NCBI RefSeq assembly: GCF_011751075.1
Contig: NZ_JAALLN010000008.1
Coordinates: 1 to 64,000 of the forward strand
Source of the DNA: Flavobacterium poyangense
GTDB taxonomy: Bacteria > Bacteroidota > Bacteroidia > Flavobacteriales > Flavobacteriaceae
DNA length: 64,000 nucleotides
Reading direction: 5' to 3'
Both the position numbers and the translations under genes were made by a program. Below, in pieces: positions 1-7,987 of this stretch. The notes below the pieces were generated by a model. That model did not search any database and had not been told where the DNA came from. It saw only the letters and a list, made by a program, of their open reading frames with translations. Numbering within the stretch: the stretch's first letter is position 1; each line of letters opens with the position of its first letter.

Positions 1-24
1 AGCCAGGATCAAACTCTTCATCGT
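1..24 (-). rRNA. rrs: 16S rRNA, 5' end only
   Basis: The first 17 bases are the exact reverse complement of the conserved start of bacterial 16S rRNA (AGAGTTTGATCCTGGCT, the universal 27F primer region). By comparison with E. coli numbering, mature residue 1 falls near base 24. The gene therefore runs leftwards out of the window and only its tip is present. It marks the start of a ribosomal RNA operon transcribed in the same direction as the rest of the window. Confidence 0.95.
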
Positions 25-195
25 ATATTTTTTATATTATATTGCGATGTGTTCTCTAGTGGTTCTTTTCGAATCTCTCGATTCTATTACTCTTATTTTT
101 TCTGTTTCTTAAGATCACTCTTAAAAAACGGCTGTCAATTCAATATGTCTACGAACGTGTATTTCTTTTGTTTCGCTTGTGTTGCAAAGCGGGTG

Positions 196-225
196 CAAAG
201 GTAGTCTCTTTATTGAGATTCACAA
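196..225 (-). promoter_or_regulatory. rRNA operon promoter (Bacteroidota sigma-A type)
   Basis: On the minus strand TTG (bases 225-223) is followed by exactly 19 bases and then TACCTTTG (203-196). This matches the Bacteroidota primary-sigma consensus TTG-N19-TAnnTTTG. Transcription should start near base 189, giving a leader of roughly 165 bases before 16S. Directly upstream (about 240-300) the minus strand is rich in A-tracts, which resembles an UP element, as expected for a strong stable-RNA promoter. The promoter also places the organism in Bacteroidota. Confidence 0.85.
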
Positions 226-582
226 GCCTTTCTACAGCATTTTTTTTACTTTTTTTTAAACTTTTTCTTAACACACTGATAACATAAAACTTAGAATCAA
301 AATAAAAATTCAATAAAAGAAGCTTTTTCTTACTTTGTTGAATTTTCTATAAAATCACCACATTTAGAAAGCTGTATTTTATAGAATTCACAACTATTTA
401 AATCTAGCCTTATTTTAATTTTAAAACATAATACTGCAGTTGGCGCCTTTTTCTGCTTTGTCTTCTACCAGAGTAAAGAACCTCTCCTTCTCAAATAAAT
501 ATGAATTGAAGAATTATAGCTTTTGGATAACAATGACTTTTGTTATTCTTTTTTTGACATTCGCAGATACAACAGAGATTAA
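226..582. other. Intergenic region upstream of the rRNA promoter
   Basis: This AT-rich stretch lies between the stop of the 721-residue gene and the rRNA promoter. It contains the A-tract region next to the promoter (about 240-330). A small AT-only hairpin (527-546) is followed by a T-run on the plus strand, but no plus-strand gene precedes it. A plus-strand open frame starting at 440 continues into the antisense of the next gene and looks non-coding. I see no RNA gene here. Confidence 0.5.
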
Positions 583-2748
583 TTACAACCGCGTTATCTT
601 TACAAGGCTCTCTTTACTAGAGTGCGTATCATCAGGTTGTTTAGGTCCCTTTTTGCCTGTTTCTTTATTAACTTTTTGCCTCTCTATTGAACTACTGCCT
701 AGTTTTACCAGGTTACTATTATTACTATCTTCTGTTATCGTTGTAATCTTTCCACTTCCATTATTTGTCAAAAATACAACTCCGTTGTTTTCATCTTTAT
801 AATTTGGTGTGAAAACTCTTTCTTCCGGCATAGGTTCAATATCAACCACACATGTTTCTGAATTAGAAGAAGCGTTATCTTGTTTTACTATATCCTCACT
901 TGTAGCAATAGTTTGTGTAACACTTTCTGATAACTTATTAGCTAATTCTACTCTATAGGAAGGATTGTTTAAACTTTTTAATGCGTCTGCTACACCTTTC
1001 TCTAATTCATGCATACGTACTCCTCTTACTTCAAATTGCTTACTATTTGCATTAGCGAAGCATGCATTTGCTAATGGTAAATACTTTGAACTAGCTTGGC
1101 GCTGCTTGCGTATTGAGTATCCCGTAATGGCTGTTGACGCTACAGATCCTGCCATACCAACAGATCCCAAAGTGATTCCTACAGCAGCAGGGATACCTGA
1201 TATAAATCCTAAAGCAAAACCAGTAATACCAATTAGAAGTCCACCTACAAATATAAACGGCATTGCTTTTAGACTACTAAGAGCTTTAGTGTTACTACTC
1301 CTAACTTTGTTTGCAGCTTCAAGACCTAAAGTTCTCCAATTATTTGCTCCACTAGTCTCTTTCAACAGGTTTTGAATGAAAAGATTTTCCTTTTCTACTT
1401 TAGAATAAATACTAACCAACTCTGTTGCGGCAAATTTTAATGCTTCATCCGGAGTTTTCCCACATGATATGGCGCCGGTCAATATTTTATCGTAAAACAT
1501 TTTATAAATTTGCTTTTTATCCAGCTGTTCCTTATTTAAATCACTACCTCCATCCAACATCAAAGAAGCAACGGCAAATTCGACACCTTTAGCCGTAGAC
1601 ACAGGACGATTGGCCAAATTCCAAATCAATGCATTACCCTCACTTAATTCCCCCATGGCACCTAACTTTGCATTTGCTTTGGAAACTGTTTTTGTTATTG
1701 CCTGAGGAGAAACATTTGCTGCATATAATGCTTCATCTGTAAACAAACTTTTTAAATAATTTATATCGTCTTCTTCTACGCTTTGTATATGTTCTTCAGT
1801 AGCACCCTGCATTTTTAAGGTAGCTTTGATAGAATCGATAGTAAAACTGTTTAAAAACGAATCAGACAATATGACATTTTCATAGGTATCATTTCCTGTG
1901 GTTTCTTTTCCTAATAGTGTTAAAGCAGATTTTCCAGAAGCTACCTGGTTCAAAAACTGAGATAAATCTTTAGCAAAACAGCGCCAATAATTTGACGTAC
2001 TTTCGTTTACTCCAAATGGTTCTGAGCAAACCAGTAAGTAAGGCAATTTAGTTTCCAGAGAAAGGTACGCCAACTGCTCACTCAGAGCGTTGTCTTTTCC
2101 TAAACATAAAATTTCCTCCAGGGTGACATGAAAATGAGGAAAATCATTCGATAGTTTATCAAAGGAAATATTCATATCATTTATGTAAAGATGAGGCCCC
2201 AACAAATCTTTTAAAGAAATAGATTCAATTAATTCGATATCGGACATAGCTGTTGTATATCCGTTCCTCATAAAATGGTCCTTAATTTTATTCTTATTAA
2301 TTTTTTCCTTGTTTTTAAGTCGCTCAAGCCATTGCGCTTTTACTGCTTGTTCGAATACATCTTTCTTTGGCCCTTCTAAGCCTACCACTAAGATTCGTTC
2401 CAGAGGACTGGCATTCATAACCACTTTTCCAAGTTCTTGAGCGTTGTAATCAGTTGCCTGAATAATTAAAAAGCGAGCCCTACTGGTTGAGGAATTTAAC
2501 CATACAACGAGGTCGTAGTCATATTCATTCCTCAATGTTTTGTCCATGACTTTAGCTTGCTCTATAAATATATTTTCAGCAAAACTACTCATTTTATCTT
2601 CAGTAATCTTTCCTTTAATATGAACGTCGATGTCAATCGCCGGGGATGTCTCTTTTAAAAGCTGCAATAGCTCTTTCCTGGTCTTCTCCCAATTTATCTC
2701 TTCTTCGTATGCAGCTGTTTGTTGAATTGTTTTGTTTTCATTAGGCAT
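583..2748 (-). CDS. Hypothetical protein with a glycine-rich hydrophobic hairpin (721 aa)
   Basis: I do not recognise this family. The protein has no signal peptide. Residues 1-150 are mixed alpha/beta and charged, and residues 150-490 are mostly helical. Residues about 495-541 form one long hydrophobic, glycine- and alanine-rich segment (FVGGLLIGITGFALGFISG then PAAVGITLGSVGMAGSVAS) that reads as two closely spaced membrane helices with small-residue packing. The last 130 residues are hydrophilic and low in complexity, rich in Asn, Ser and Lys. ATG at 2748 is the first in-frame start. It lies between the rRNA operon and the PKS cluster and has no sequence tie to polyketide chemistry. Glycine-rich hairpins occur in membrane-inserting proteins and in toxins, but nothing else supports such a role. 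Confidence 0.7.
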   Translation of the reverse strand: MPNENKTIQQTAAYEEEINWEKTRKELLQLLKETSPAIDIDVHIKGKITEDKMSSFAENIFIEQAKVMDKTLRNEYDYDLVVWLNSSTSRARFLIIQATDYNAQELGKVVMNASPLERILVVGLEGPKKDVFEQAVKAQWLERLKNKEKINKNKIKDHFMRNGYTTAMSDIELIESISLKDLLGPHLYINDMNISFDKLSNDFPHFHVTLEEILCLGKDNALSEQLAYLSLETKLPYLLVCSEPFGVNESTSNYWRCFAKDLSQFLNQVASGKSALTLLGKETTGNDTYENVILSDSFLNSFTIDSIKATLKMQGATEEHIQSVEEDDINYLKSLFTDEALYAANVSPQAITKTVSKANAKLGAMGELSEGNALIWNLANRPVSTAKGVEFAVASLMLDGGSDLNKEQLDKKQIYKMFYDKILTGAISCGKTPDEALKFAATELVSIYSKVEKENLFIQNLLKETSGANNWRTLGLEAANKVRSSNTKALSSLKAMPFIFVGGLLIGITGFALGFISGIPAAVGITLGSVGMAGSVASTAITGYSIRKQRQASSKYLPLANACFANANSKQFEVRGVRMHELEKGVADALKSLNNPSYRVELANKLSESVTQTIATSEDIVKQDNASSNSETCVVDIEPMPEERVFTPNYKDENNGVVFLTNNGSGKITTITEDSNNSNLVKLGSSSIERQKVNKETGKKGPKQPDDTHSSKESLVKITRL

Positions 2749-2857
2749 AATAATTACTTTTGATTACTACTATTTTTTTTATTTTAATTACAAATCACCT
2801 TTATAAGAATACCAACAGTTTGGTGAGAGTTGCTTTAAACACGCATTAATCCACTTA

Positions 2858-3219
2858 CTATAATCTCATTTTTTTGTTAAAAGGAGATTTAATCGATTTA
2901 TTGGCATTCAATTGCCTTGTCTCTAAATCTGGTAATCTCTCTATAGTTGAATGCATTAATTCCCGAATAGAACTTGCCCTCCTTGCCCTGATGCTTCCGG
3001 TTCGATATTCATCCTCAACCTACTCCTCCATAAAGATTCTTCTTTGTTTTCCTTATTAAGCAGACCTAGTTCCTGACACCTTTTATAAATGCTTCTTAAA
3101 TAGTGTATCTTAGAGATAGTCCTTGTGTTTGAGTTTTCAGATTTTTGTGAGACAGTTGAAGTGCTGTCTATCGGTTCGTTCCATAGATTGTTATCATTAT
3201 TTACAATCTCGTGAATCAT
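2858..3219 (-). pseudogene. Possible small gene read in two frames (frameshifted)
   Basis: An ATG frame opens at 3219 and runs to 2956 (87 codons). Its first 65 residues look protein-like (for example KIHYLRSIYKRCQELGLLNK), but its last 20 residues are glycine-rich and odd. From 3019 a second frame opens just after a TAG and runs to a stop at 2858 (53 codons). It has strongly protein-like, charged helical content (EDEYRTGSIRARRASSIREL, then MHSTIERLPDLETRQL). Joining the two frames near 3020 would give a protein of about 120 residues. This could be a decayed gene, a sequencing error or a programmed shift. The family is not recognised, and coding status is not certain. Confidence 0.3.
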
Positions 3220-3906
3220 TTATAGTCTATTGATTTAAAAAGTGCTTCCTAAAAATAAAATTATGAAATCCTTATAAGCTATATTATAGTGATTTACCAT
3301 TTTGAAAGTATTAATTTTGCAAACTTGTTTATTTAAAACAAACAAGCCTGCTACCTTATTTTAGCCTATTTTTTAAACAACATAATACAAAACACTGTTA
3401 TTAAAAATATTTCATTATTTAATCTGTGGTATTTAAACATATAACTAAACAAAATTATATGGAGGGGAGGGCAAATTGATACTATAGTGAATCCGTAAAT
3501 CTGAAGTAAAAATGATTCAACGTCTAAATTAGTAAAGGTATATCTTTAAAACAAACTAAAAATGTTAAAAATACGAAAATACACACAAAAACCACAAGCA
3601 TGTAAATTCCAACAAAAATAGCCCCCTTATTCCAGTAAAAGAGATCAATTTATAGGTTACCCTTTCCATAGTTTCGTATAAAACTTTTGGCTTTTCAGTT
3701 TTCCTGTCTATATTCAGCCTGATCTTCATTAAGCAGGTTGTCTAATTCTTATGGTAATAAATTAATTTTTAGAGAACAAATGAGACTTGATTTTTTTGGC
3801 TCGCACGAAAGCGAAAGGGAGAAGCAATACATTAAAATTTGATGCAATAAAAAAAGAACACCTTCAACTTTGAATTATAAAACCATTAAAGAATTTAATA
3901 AACTAA
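3220..3906. other. Gene-poor spacer between the cluster and the small gene
   Basis: No convincing gene is present. A minus-strand open frame at 3565-3729 (54 codons, ATG at 3729) has a basic N-terminus and a hydrophobic C-terminus (RGLFLLEFTCLWFLCVFSYF). In another frame, about 3718-3745 encodes a short protein-like scrap (ELDNLLNEDQAEYRQEN) bounded by stops. Such fragments suggest decayed coding DNA. An imperfect hairpin (3324-3330 pairing with 3340-3346) has no clear T-tract. Confidence 0.4.
3849..3874 (-). terminator. Weak candidate terminator for the cluster
   Basis: On the minus strand a short TTCA/TGAA hairpin (3874-3863) is followed after seven bases by a run of seven T (3855-3849). 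The stem is weak and AT-rich. The support is mainly its position, just beyond the last possible open frame of the cluster. Confidence 0.22.
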
Positions 3907-4011
3907 TTAATTGTAAAAATCTAGCTTAACTCCTTCGACAGTTTTTATTGCCATGTCCATTGTCCTGCGACTGCAAAAAGCAATTTTAATCTCTTCACGA
4001 AGAACTGCCAT
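3907..4011 (-). CDS. Possible 34-residue small protein at the operon end
   Basis: ATG at 4011 opens a 34-codon frame ending at TAA 3907, 23 bases after the stop of the metallo-hydrolase gene. The product starts MAVLREEIKIAFCSRRTMDM and ends VKLDFYN. It has a protein-like charge pattern and an amphipathic helix. It is not recognised and is too short to judge by composition alone. It could be a genuine last cistron or the tail of a lost gene. Confidence 0.25.
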   Translation of the reverse strand: MAVLREEIKIAFCSRRTMDMAIKTVEGVKLDFYN

Positions 4012-4034
4012 CTCTTTTCTAAGTAAAAATCCCT

Positions 4035-4679
4035 CTAATAATTGGGCTGGTTTTTTCGCGTTCGAAAACCGATAAAAGATTTTCTGGACTCAAACTGAAA
4101 GTAAATATTATACAACATCAGATATCCCAACGATTTGCCCGGTGCTTGGCCATAGGAATGACCTGGCCAAAACAAAGAATTCTCGGGCAGATAGCTTTTT
4201 AAAAATTGAACGGAATCATACAAAAATTCAGCTCCTTCCTTAGAACAAATACCTACACCTTCAATAAAAACAGTATCACCACAAAACACATTGTTATCAA
4301 TTACATAACAAACACTGCCAGAAGTATGCCCCGGAGTAAAAATTGGAGTTATTTCGAACGTGCCAATTTTAATTTTCTGCAAGTGGAAGACGAATTGTAA
4401 TTTAGCATATTCTAATTGAAATTTAGCTGCATCTTCATTAGAGCTCCATACCGGAACGTTATTTTCTTCAGAGAACTTTCCGGCCAGATCAATATGATCA
4501 AAGTGTCCATGAGTAAGCAATACCCCTTTTAATACTATTCCATTTTCTATTAAATAAGAATTAATAAGCTCATAATCCCAGGCCGGATCAATCAAAATAC
4601 CTTCATAAAGATTATGAACGAGGTAACATTGATTTTTAAAAATGCCATTAGTAACCTCGAAAAGTTTCACATAAATCAT
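4035..4679 (-). CDS. Metallo-beta-lactamase-fold hydrolase, PksB/BaeB-like
   Basis: This 214-residue zinc hydrolase of the glyoxalase II-like branch carries the full metal site: HGHFDH (His57, His59, Asp61, His62), His118 in the PGHTSGS loop, Asp136-equivalent in FCGDTVF (residue 135), and His174 in WPGHSYG. Close relatives (PksB, BaeB) accompany bacillaene-type trans-AT PKSs and are thought to act as trans-acting thioester hydrolases or in editing. The cytosolic role here is inferred from that family and from the context. The TGA of the phosphopantetheinyl transferase overlaps the ATG at 4679 (TGATG), indicating translational coupling. A TTG one codon upstream (4682) is a less likely start. 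Confidence 0.85.
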   Translation of the reverse strand: MIYVKLFEVTNGIFKNQCYLVHNLYEGILIDPAWDYELINSYLIENGIVLKGVLLTHGHFDHIDLAGKFSEENNVPVWSSNEDAAKFQLEYAKLQFVFHLQKIKIGTFEITPIFTPGHTSGSVCYVIDNNVFCGDTVFIEGVGICSKEGAEFLYDSVQFLKSYLPENSLFWPGHSYGQAPGKSLGYLMLYNIYFQFESRKSFIGFRTRKNQPNY

Positions 4680-5419
4680 CAAATCTGCAGGTTTAAAGAA
4701 GTTAGATACTTTACAAAAGTTGTTAGATCAATATTGGTTCGTCTGGGACAGGTGATAGAGACAATATATGATTCCAAAACTATAGAATAAGATTTGTACT
4801 GTGCAAAATTCTTAAAATTTGCCAGGTACAATCCATCTATATAATGAATCGATTCTACTTCCAAATATTTGAAATCAATCATCATTCCTGTCCTCAGGAC
4901 TTTTGACAAACTTTCTTTTACTGTCCAAAGCAATGTATACGCTGAAGCTTTATCCTTCAGAAGAGAGCTTGTTAAAGTTATTTCTGCCGGAGTCAACAAA
5001 CTAATCATAGAGTCAACTTTCGCGGGATTGATTTTTTCGATATCTACTCCTATGGGATGAGCTTCGGGGTAAGCTAAAGAAATACCAATCGTATCACAGT
5101 GTGTAATAGATACCTGAAAACCGGAACAAGACAGGTGCTCAATAACCGGGTACTGAAAAACACCGGAACCTATTTTAAAAGAATTCATAGACGTTTTCGC
5201 CGGGATAATTTTACTTAAAGCATTCTTAGCGCTTATACGTCCCAACAAATAACTGGATTTTCGCTTATCGAATTTTAAAGAGTTCAAATAGGTTATCTCG
5301 TCCAAATGCAAGATTTCTAAACAGTCATTCAAACCGACCAATTCTTTCTTTACGATGGCAAATCCGGCTAAATGTTCAGAGTTTTCTCTTTCAAGTTTAA
5401 GAGTGCCTTCAAATAACAT
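4679..5419 (-). CDS. 4'-phosphopantetheinyl transferase, Sfp type
   Basis: This enzyme transfers the phosphopantetheine arm of CoA to the active serine of ACP domains, turning the apo-synthase into the working holo form. At 246 residues it has the length of Sfp/Gsp-type enzymes. It carries their two hallmark motifs: GVDIE at 124-128 (Asp126 and Glu128 bind Mg2+) and WTVKES at 165-170 (Glu169 as third metal ligand, Lys168). SITH at 104-107 matches the conserved histidine region. Its start overlaps the end of the upstream acyl hydrolase by 11 bases. It would serve the many ACPs of this cluster (at least 12 in the PKS proteins visible here plus the donor ACP). Confidence 0.93.
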   Translation of the reverse strand: MLFEGTLKLERENSEHLAGFAIVKKELVGLNDCLEILHLDEITYLNSLKFDKRKSSYLLGRISAKNALSKIIPAKTSMNSFKIGSGVFQYPVIEHLSCSGFQVSITHCDTIGISLAYPEAHPIGVDIEKINPAKVDSMISLLTPAEITLTSSLLKDKASAYTLLWTVKESLSKVLRTGMMIDFKYLEVESIHYIDGLYLANFKNFAQYKSYSIVLESYIVSITCPRRTNIDLTTFVKYLTSLNLQI

Positions 5420-6380
5420 AGTCGGAACGATTAGAAATTAAACGGTTTAATTTTTCCAACTGCATAAGTTCATTTCCGAATGGAGACAAAATAGGCTGTA
5501 TTTTCGACTCTGACATTTTTGATATTGAATATTTAGCAAAGGTAGCGCTAGTTCCGGAAGGGCCTAAATCAATATACAGACAGGCCCCAAGTTCTTCCAC
5601 AAAACTGATTGTTTTACTAAAATTAAAGTAGCGACTTACAACTTTATTATAATAGTCTGCATCTATGTGTGTTACTAAATTTGAGGTTAAACCAGACACA
5701 TAAGGCACTTTGGGATTCTCTAAATCGATACCTTGTTTCATATAACAGGAAAAATCATTTAAGCCTTCATCAATAAGAGGAGAATGAAAAGGGACTGTTA
5801 CCGGAATTCGGGAATGTATTATCTCTTCTCTCTTTAAGATTTTTTGATATTGATCTAAATTAGCTGCTGTACCGGATACGGTAAAACTTCTCTGAAAATT
5901 ATCACTGGCCAGACACAAACTATACTGTTCATATGTTTTAGATTTATGATGTCCCTCAGCATCAATAACAGTAAGCATTCCGCCTTCAATATTACTTCTG
6001 ATCAAAGATTTAGACTGTTCCATAGCTGCTTTTATAGCTGTCGAAGCTGACCAAACACCTGCTGCAACGCCAGCAGCAAACTCGCCTAAGCTTTGGCCAA
6101 AAACATAATCAGGAAAAATACTGTAAGACTTCATTACCTCTATCATAGCAATCTCGATTGCGACAATAGCCGGATGAGTAATTAGCAACTCATCAAAATC
6201 TGAATCTGCTTTGTTGTACAATTCTTCTACAAGAGATCTGTGCAAATACTTCTTAAAAATCAAATCGCTTTCTTTAATACTTGATCTAAAGGCTTCATTG
6301 CTAGCAAATAGCTCTTTCCCTGCATTGCGATATTGACTTCCTTGCCCTGAAAATAAAAAGACAACTTTATGCTTTTTCAT
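5409..6380 (-). CDS. Trans-acting acyl hydrolase (AT-like, PedC type)
   Basis: The 323-residue protein has the FabD/AT fold: FSGQGSQ near the N-terminus, the nucleophile Ser97 in GQSLGE (95-100) and His199 in PFHSP. Two features separate it from true malonyltransferases. The usual GHSLGE has Gln before the serine. The arginine that binds the malonyl carboxylate, present in the AT-ER protein of this cluster as Arg110, aligns with Gln121 here. Both changes fit the acyl-hydrolase clade of trans-AT clusters, which cleaves stalled acyl units from ACPs. A residual acyltransferase role cannot be excluded from sequence alone. It is separated from ECH2 by 84 bases that hold a perfect inverted repeat. 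Confidence 0.82.
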   Translation of the reverse strand: MKKHKVVFLFSGQGSQYRNAGKELFASNEAFRSSIKESDLIFKKYLHRSLVEELYNKADSDFDELLITHPAIVAIEIAMIEVMKSYSIFPDYVFGQSLGEFAAGVAAGVWSASTAIKAAMEQSKSLIRSNIEGGMLTVIDAEGHHKSKTYEQYSLCLASDNFQRSFTVSGTAANLDQYQKILKREEIIHSRIPVTVPFHSPLIDEGLNDFSCYMKQGIDLENPKVPYVSGLTSNLVTHIDADYYNKVVSRYFNFSKTISFVEELGACLYIDLGPSGTSATFAKYSISKMSESKIQPILSPFGNELMQLEKLNRLISNRSDYVI

Positions 6381-6416
6381 ACTTTGTATAAGATTTTAAC
6401 CTTTTTTATTACTAAG

Positions 6417-6454
6417 TATATTCCATTACAACCTAGCTGTTCTAATGGAATATA
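6417..6454. promoter_or_regulatory. Perfect 12-bp inverted repeat between ECH2 and the acyl hydrolase
   Basis: TATATTCCATTA (6417-6428) and TAATGGAATATA (6443-6454) are exact reverse complements separated by 14 bases. It starts 10 bases after the ECH2 stop, in the longest gap of the accessory operon. No T-tract follows on the minus strand (an A-rich stretch does), so it is not a standard intrinsic terminator. It could be an RNA hairpin that shapes processing or stability, or a protein-binding site. I found no TAnnTTTG promoter element beside it. Confidence 0.5.
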
Positions 6455-6464
6455 TTTTACTTAT

Positions 6465-7211
6465 TTACCTCCCAAACAAGGCATTTATATTTTCTTTGAC
6501 TTGTGATTGCTGAAACGTTATTTCATGCATTTCTAATTCCTGTTCAAATATTTCTTTCAAATGTACTTTTATTTTTGATGTCATATGCTTTTTAAGCGTC
6601 ACTAAAGAGAGTCTTGGTTTCTCGGCTAACTTCTTCGCTAATACTATTGCTTCTGCAACAACTTCTTTTTTGGGAACTACCTGTAAAGATACGCCTCGTT
6701 CTTGTAATTCTCCTCCTCTATAACTTTCGGCAGTAAAAAGCATCTCGGCACCTAATACTGAACCAAAACGCAATGGTAGCATATACGTTGCTCCCATTCC
6801 CGGGGTGAATCCGTATTTCATGAAGTTAGCGGTATATATATTTTCTTTTCCTAAAATCTGAAAATCTGCATAACACCCAAAAACAAGCCCTCCTCCGATT
6901 GCATGGCCTTGCATGGCTGCAATTACAGGGATATCGCATTCGATTGGTGCTGTGAAAAAATCTAATTCAGTAAATTTCAATTTACCATCATATATTTGTT
7001 GTAACTCATCCTGAGTTCCTCCGCAGGAAAAATAGCTGTCGTATCCTGTCAGAATTACTACTTTATATTCCTGCTTTTGTTTTATACCAGCAAAAGCCAG
7101 TTTTAGCCCTTCTATCAGTTCTTTAGAAAATGTATTTCTTGACTCTTTGTCTTGCATCGTAATCTGTACGATGTCATTGGTAATTTCTTTAATACTTACT
7201 ACTTCTCCCAT
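6465..7211 (-). CDS. Enoyl-CoA hydratase-like decarboxylase ECH2 (PksI-like)
   Basis: This 248-residue crotonase-fold enzyme is the second ECH of the HMG-CoA-synthase beta-branching cassette. ECH2 decarboxylates the ACP-bound 3-methylglutaconyl intermediate to leave an exo- or endo-methyl branch. It shows the oxyanion-hole regions of the family (SYFSCGGTQDE near residue 62, GHAIGGGLVFG near 105) and the MKYGFTPGMGAT stretch typical of PksI-type proteins. It follows ECH1 with a 13-base overlap, as in bacillaene-like cassettes. The clade assignment rests on motif similarity and gene order. Confidence 0.88.
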   Translation of the reverse strand: MGEVVSIKEITNDIVQITMQDKESRNTFSKELIEGLKLAFAGIKQKQEYKVVILTGYDSYFSCGGTQDELQQIYDGKLKFTELDFFTAPIECDIPVIAAMQGHAIGGGLVFGCYADFQILGKENIYTANFMKYGFTPGMGATYMLPLRFGSVLGAEMLFTAESYRGGELQERGVSLQVVPKKEVVAEAIVLAKKLAEKPRLSLVTLKKHMTSKIKVHLKEIFEQELEMHEITFQQSQVKENINALFGR

Positions 7212-7987
7212 GGGTACTCTCCTTTCTCTACAAAGTTTTTTATATTATTTTGCACCCTTTCTGACTCCATTAAAGACTGCAATTTGGCAACTGCCATCGT
7301 TTTGGTTTCTTCCTTAATTATCCAAAGTTTTGCTATATAGGATTTAATTTCTTCAATTGTACTGCTTTCTAATCGACTTAGTCTTAGTATATTTTTCCTT
7401 ACTTCATTATTGATTTCATCTGCTACTTCATCTACCAAACCTATTTCATAAGCTCGTGTTGCAGTAATTCCGTGCGTGATTAATGTTAACCATTTGGCTT
7501 TCTGCGGACCTATTCTCTCTATCAAAAAAGGCATTACGCAAGCCGGTAACAATCCAAACAAGGCTTCAGATAAACCAAAAGTTGCCTGACTGTGTGCTAT
7601 CACTATATCACTGGCTGCAACTAATCCTAAGCCTCCTGCATTTACTTTTCCTTCTACTTTTGCTATTACTACCTTATCAATTTCACTAATTGCTTTTAAT
7701 AAATTATAATATTGATCCGGTTGTTGGTTTATTAAGCTTTCATTGTTTTGCTTGACAACGGCTTCAAAATCCATTCCGGTACAGAAATGATTTTTATTAC
7801 CTGACAGTACAATGATTTTAATTTTTGCGTTTTGTTTTACACTTTCCAAAACCTCCAAAAGTTCATTTCCCATTGCAGCATTAATACTATTATGCTGTTC
7901 GGGTCTATTGAACTGAATATGTAAAACCTCTCGCTGTCGCGTTACTAAAATTGTACTGTATATTGTATCTTCCTGTATCATACCCAT
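7199..7987 (-). CDS. Enoyl-CoA hydratase-like dehydratase ECH1 (PksH-like)
   Basis: This 262-residue crotonase-superfamily protein is the first ECH of the beta-branching cassette. ECH1 dehydrates the HMG-like ACP adduct made by the HCS. Typical landmarks are the first oxyanion region FCTGMDFEA and the second, VEGKVNAGGLGLVAASDIV, then TFGLSEALFGLLPACVMPFL, which is characteristic of PksH-type proteins. The ATG at 7987 overlaps the HCS stop by 10 bases. A second in-frame ATG at 7981 overlaps the same stop as ATGA and is an equally plausible start. Confidence 0.88.
   Translation of the reverse strand: MGMIQEDTIYSTILVTRQREVLHIQFNRPEQHNSINAAMGNELLEVLESVKQNAKIKIIVLSGNKNHFCTGMDFEAVVKQNNESLINQQPDQYYNLLKAISEIDKVVIAKVEGKVNAGGLGLVAASDIVIAHSQATFGLSEALFGLLPACVMPFLIERIGPQKAKWLTLITHGITATRAYEIGLVDEVADEINNEVRKNILRLSRLESSTIEEIKSYIAKLWIIKEETKTMAVAKLQSLMESERVQNNIKNFVEKGEYPWEK

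Noticed and set aside
527..555. Hairpin plus T-run on the plus strand resembling a terminator
   Set aside because: The stem is only 7 bp and AT-only, and no plus-strand gene precedes it. On the minus strand it has no T-tract.
440..1375. Plus-strand open frames at 440-802 and 965-1375
   Set aside because: They lie largely antisense to the 721-residue gene and have no family features or start context; they are shadow frames.
2874..3059. Plus-strand 61-codon frame
   Set aside because: It is antisense to the possible small gene; its hydrophobic, serine- and leucine-rich content is typical of a reverse-strand shadow.
3324..3346. Inverted repeat CTTGTTT/AAACAAG
   Set aside because: It is a short AT-rich repeat with no T-tract on either strand, expected by chance in this composition.
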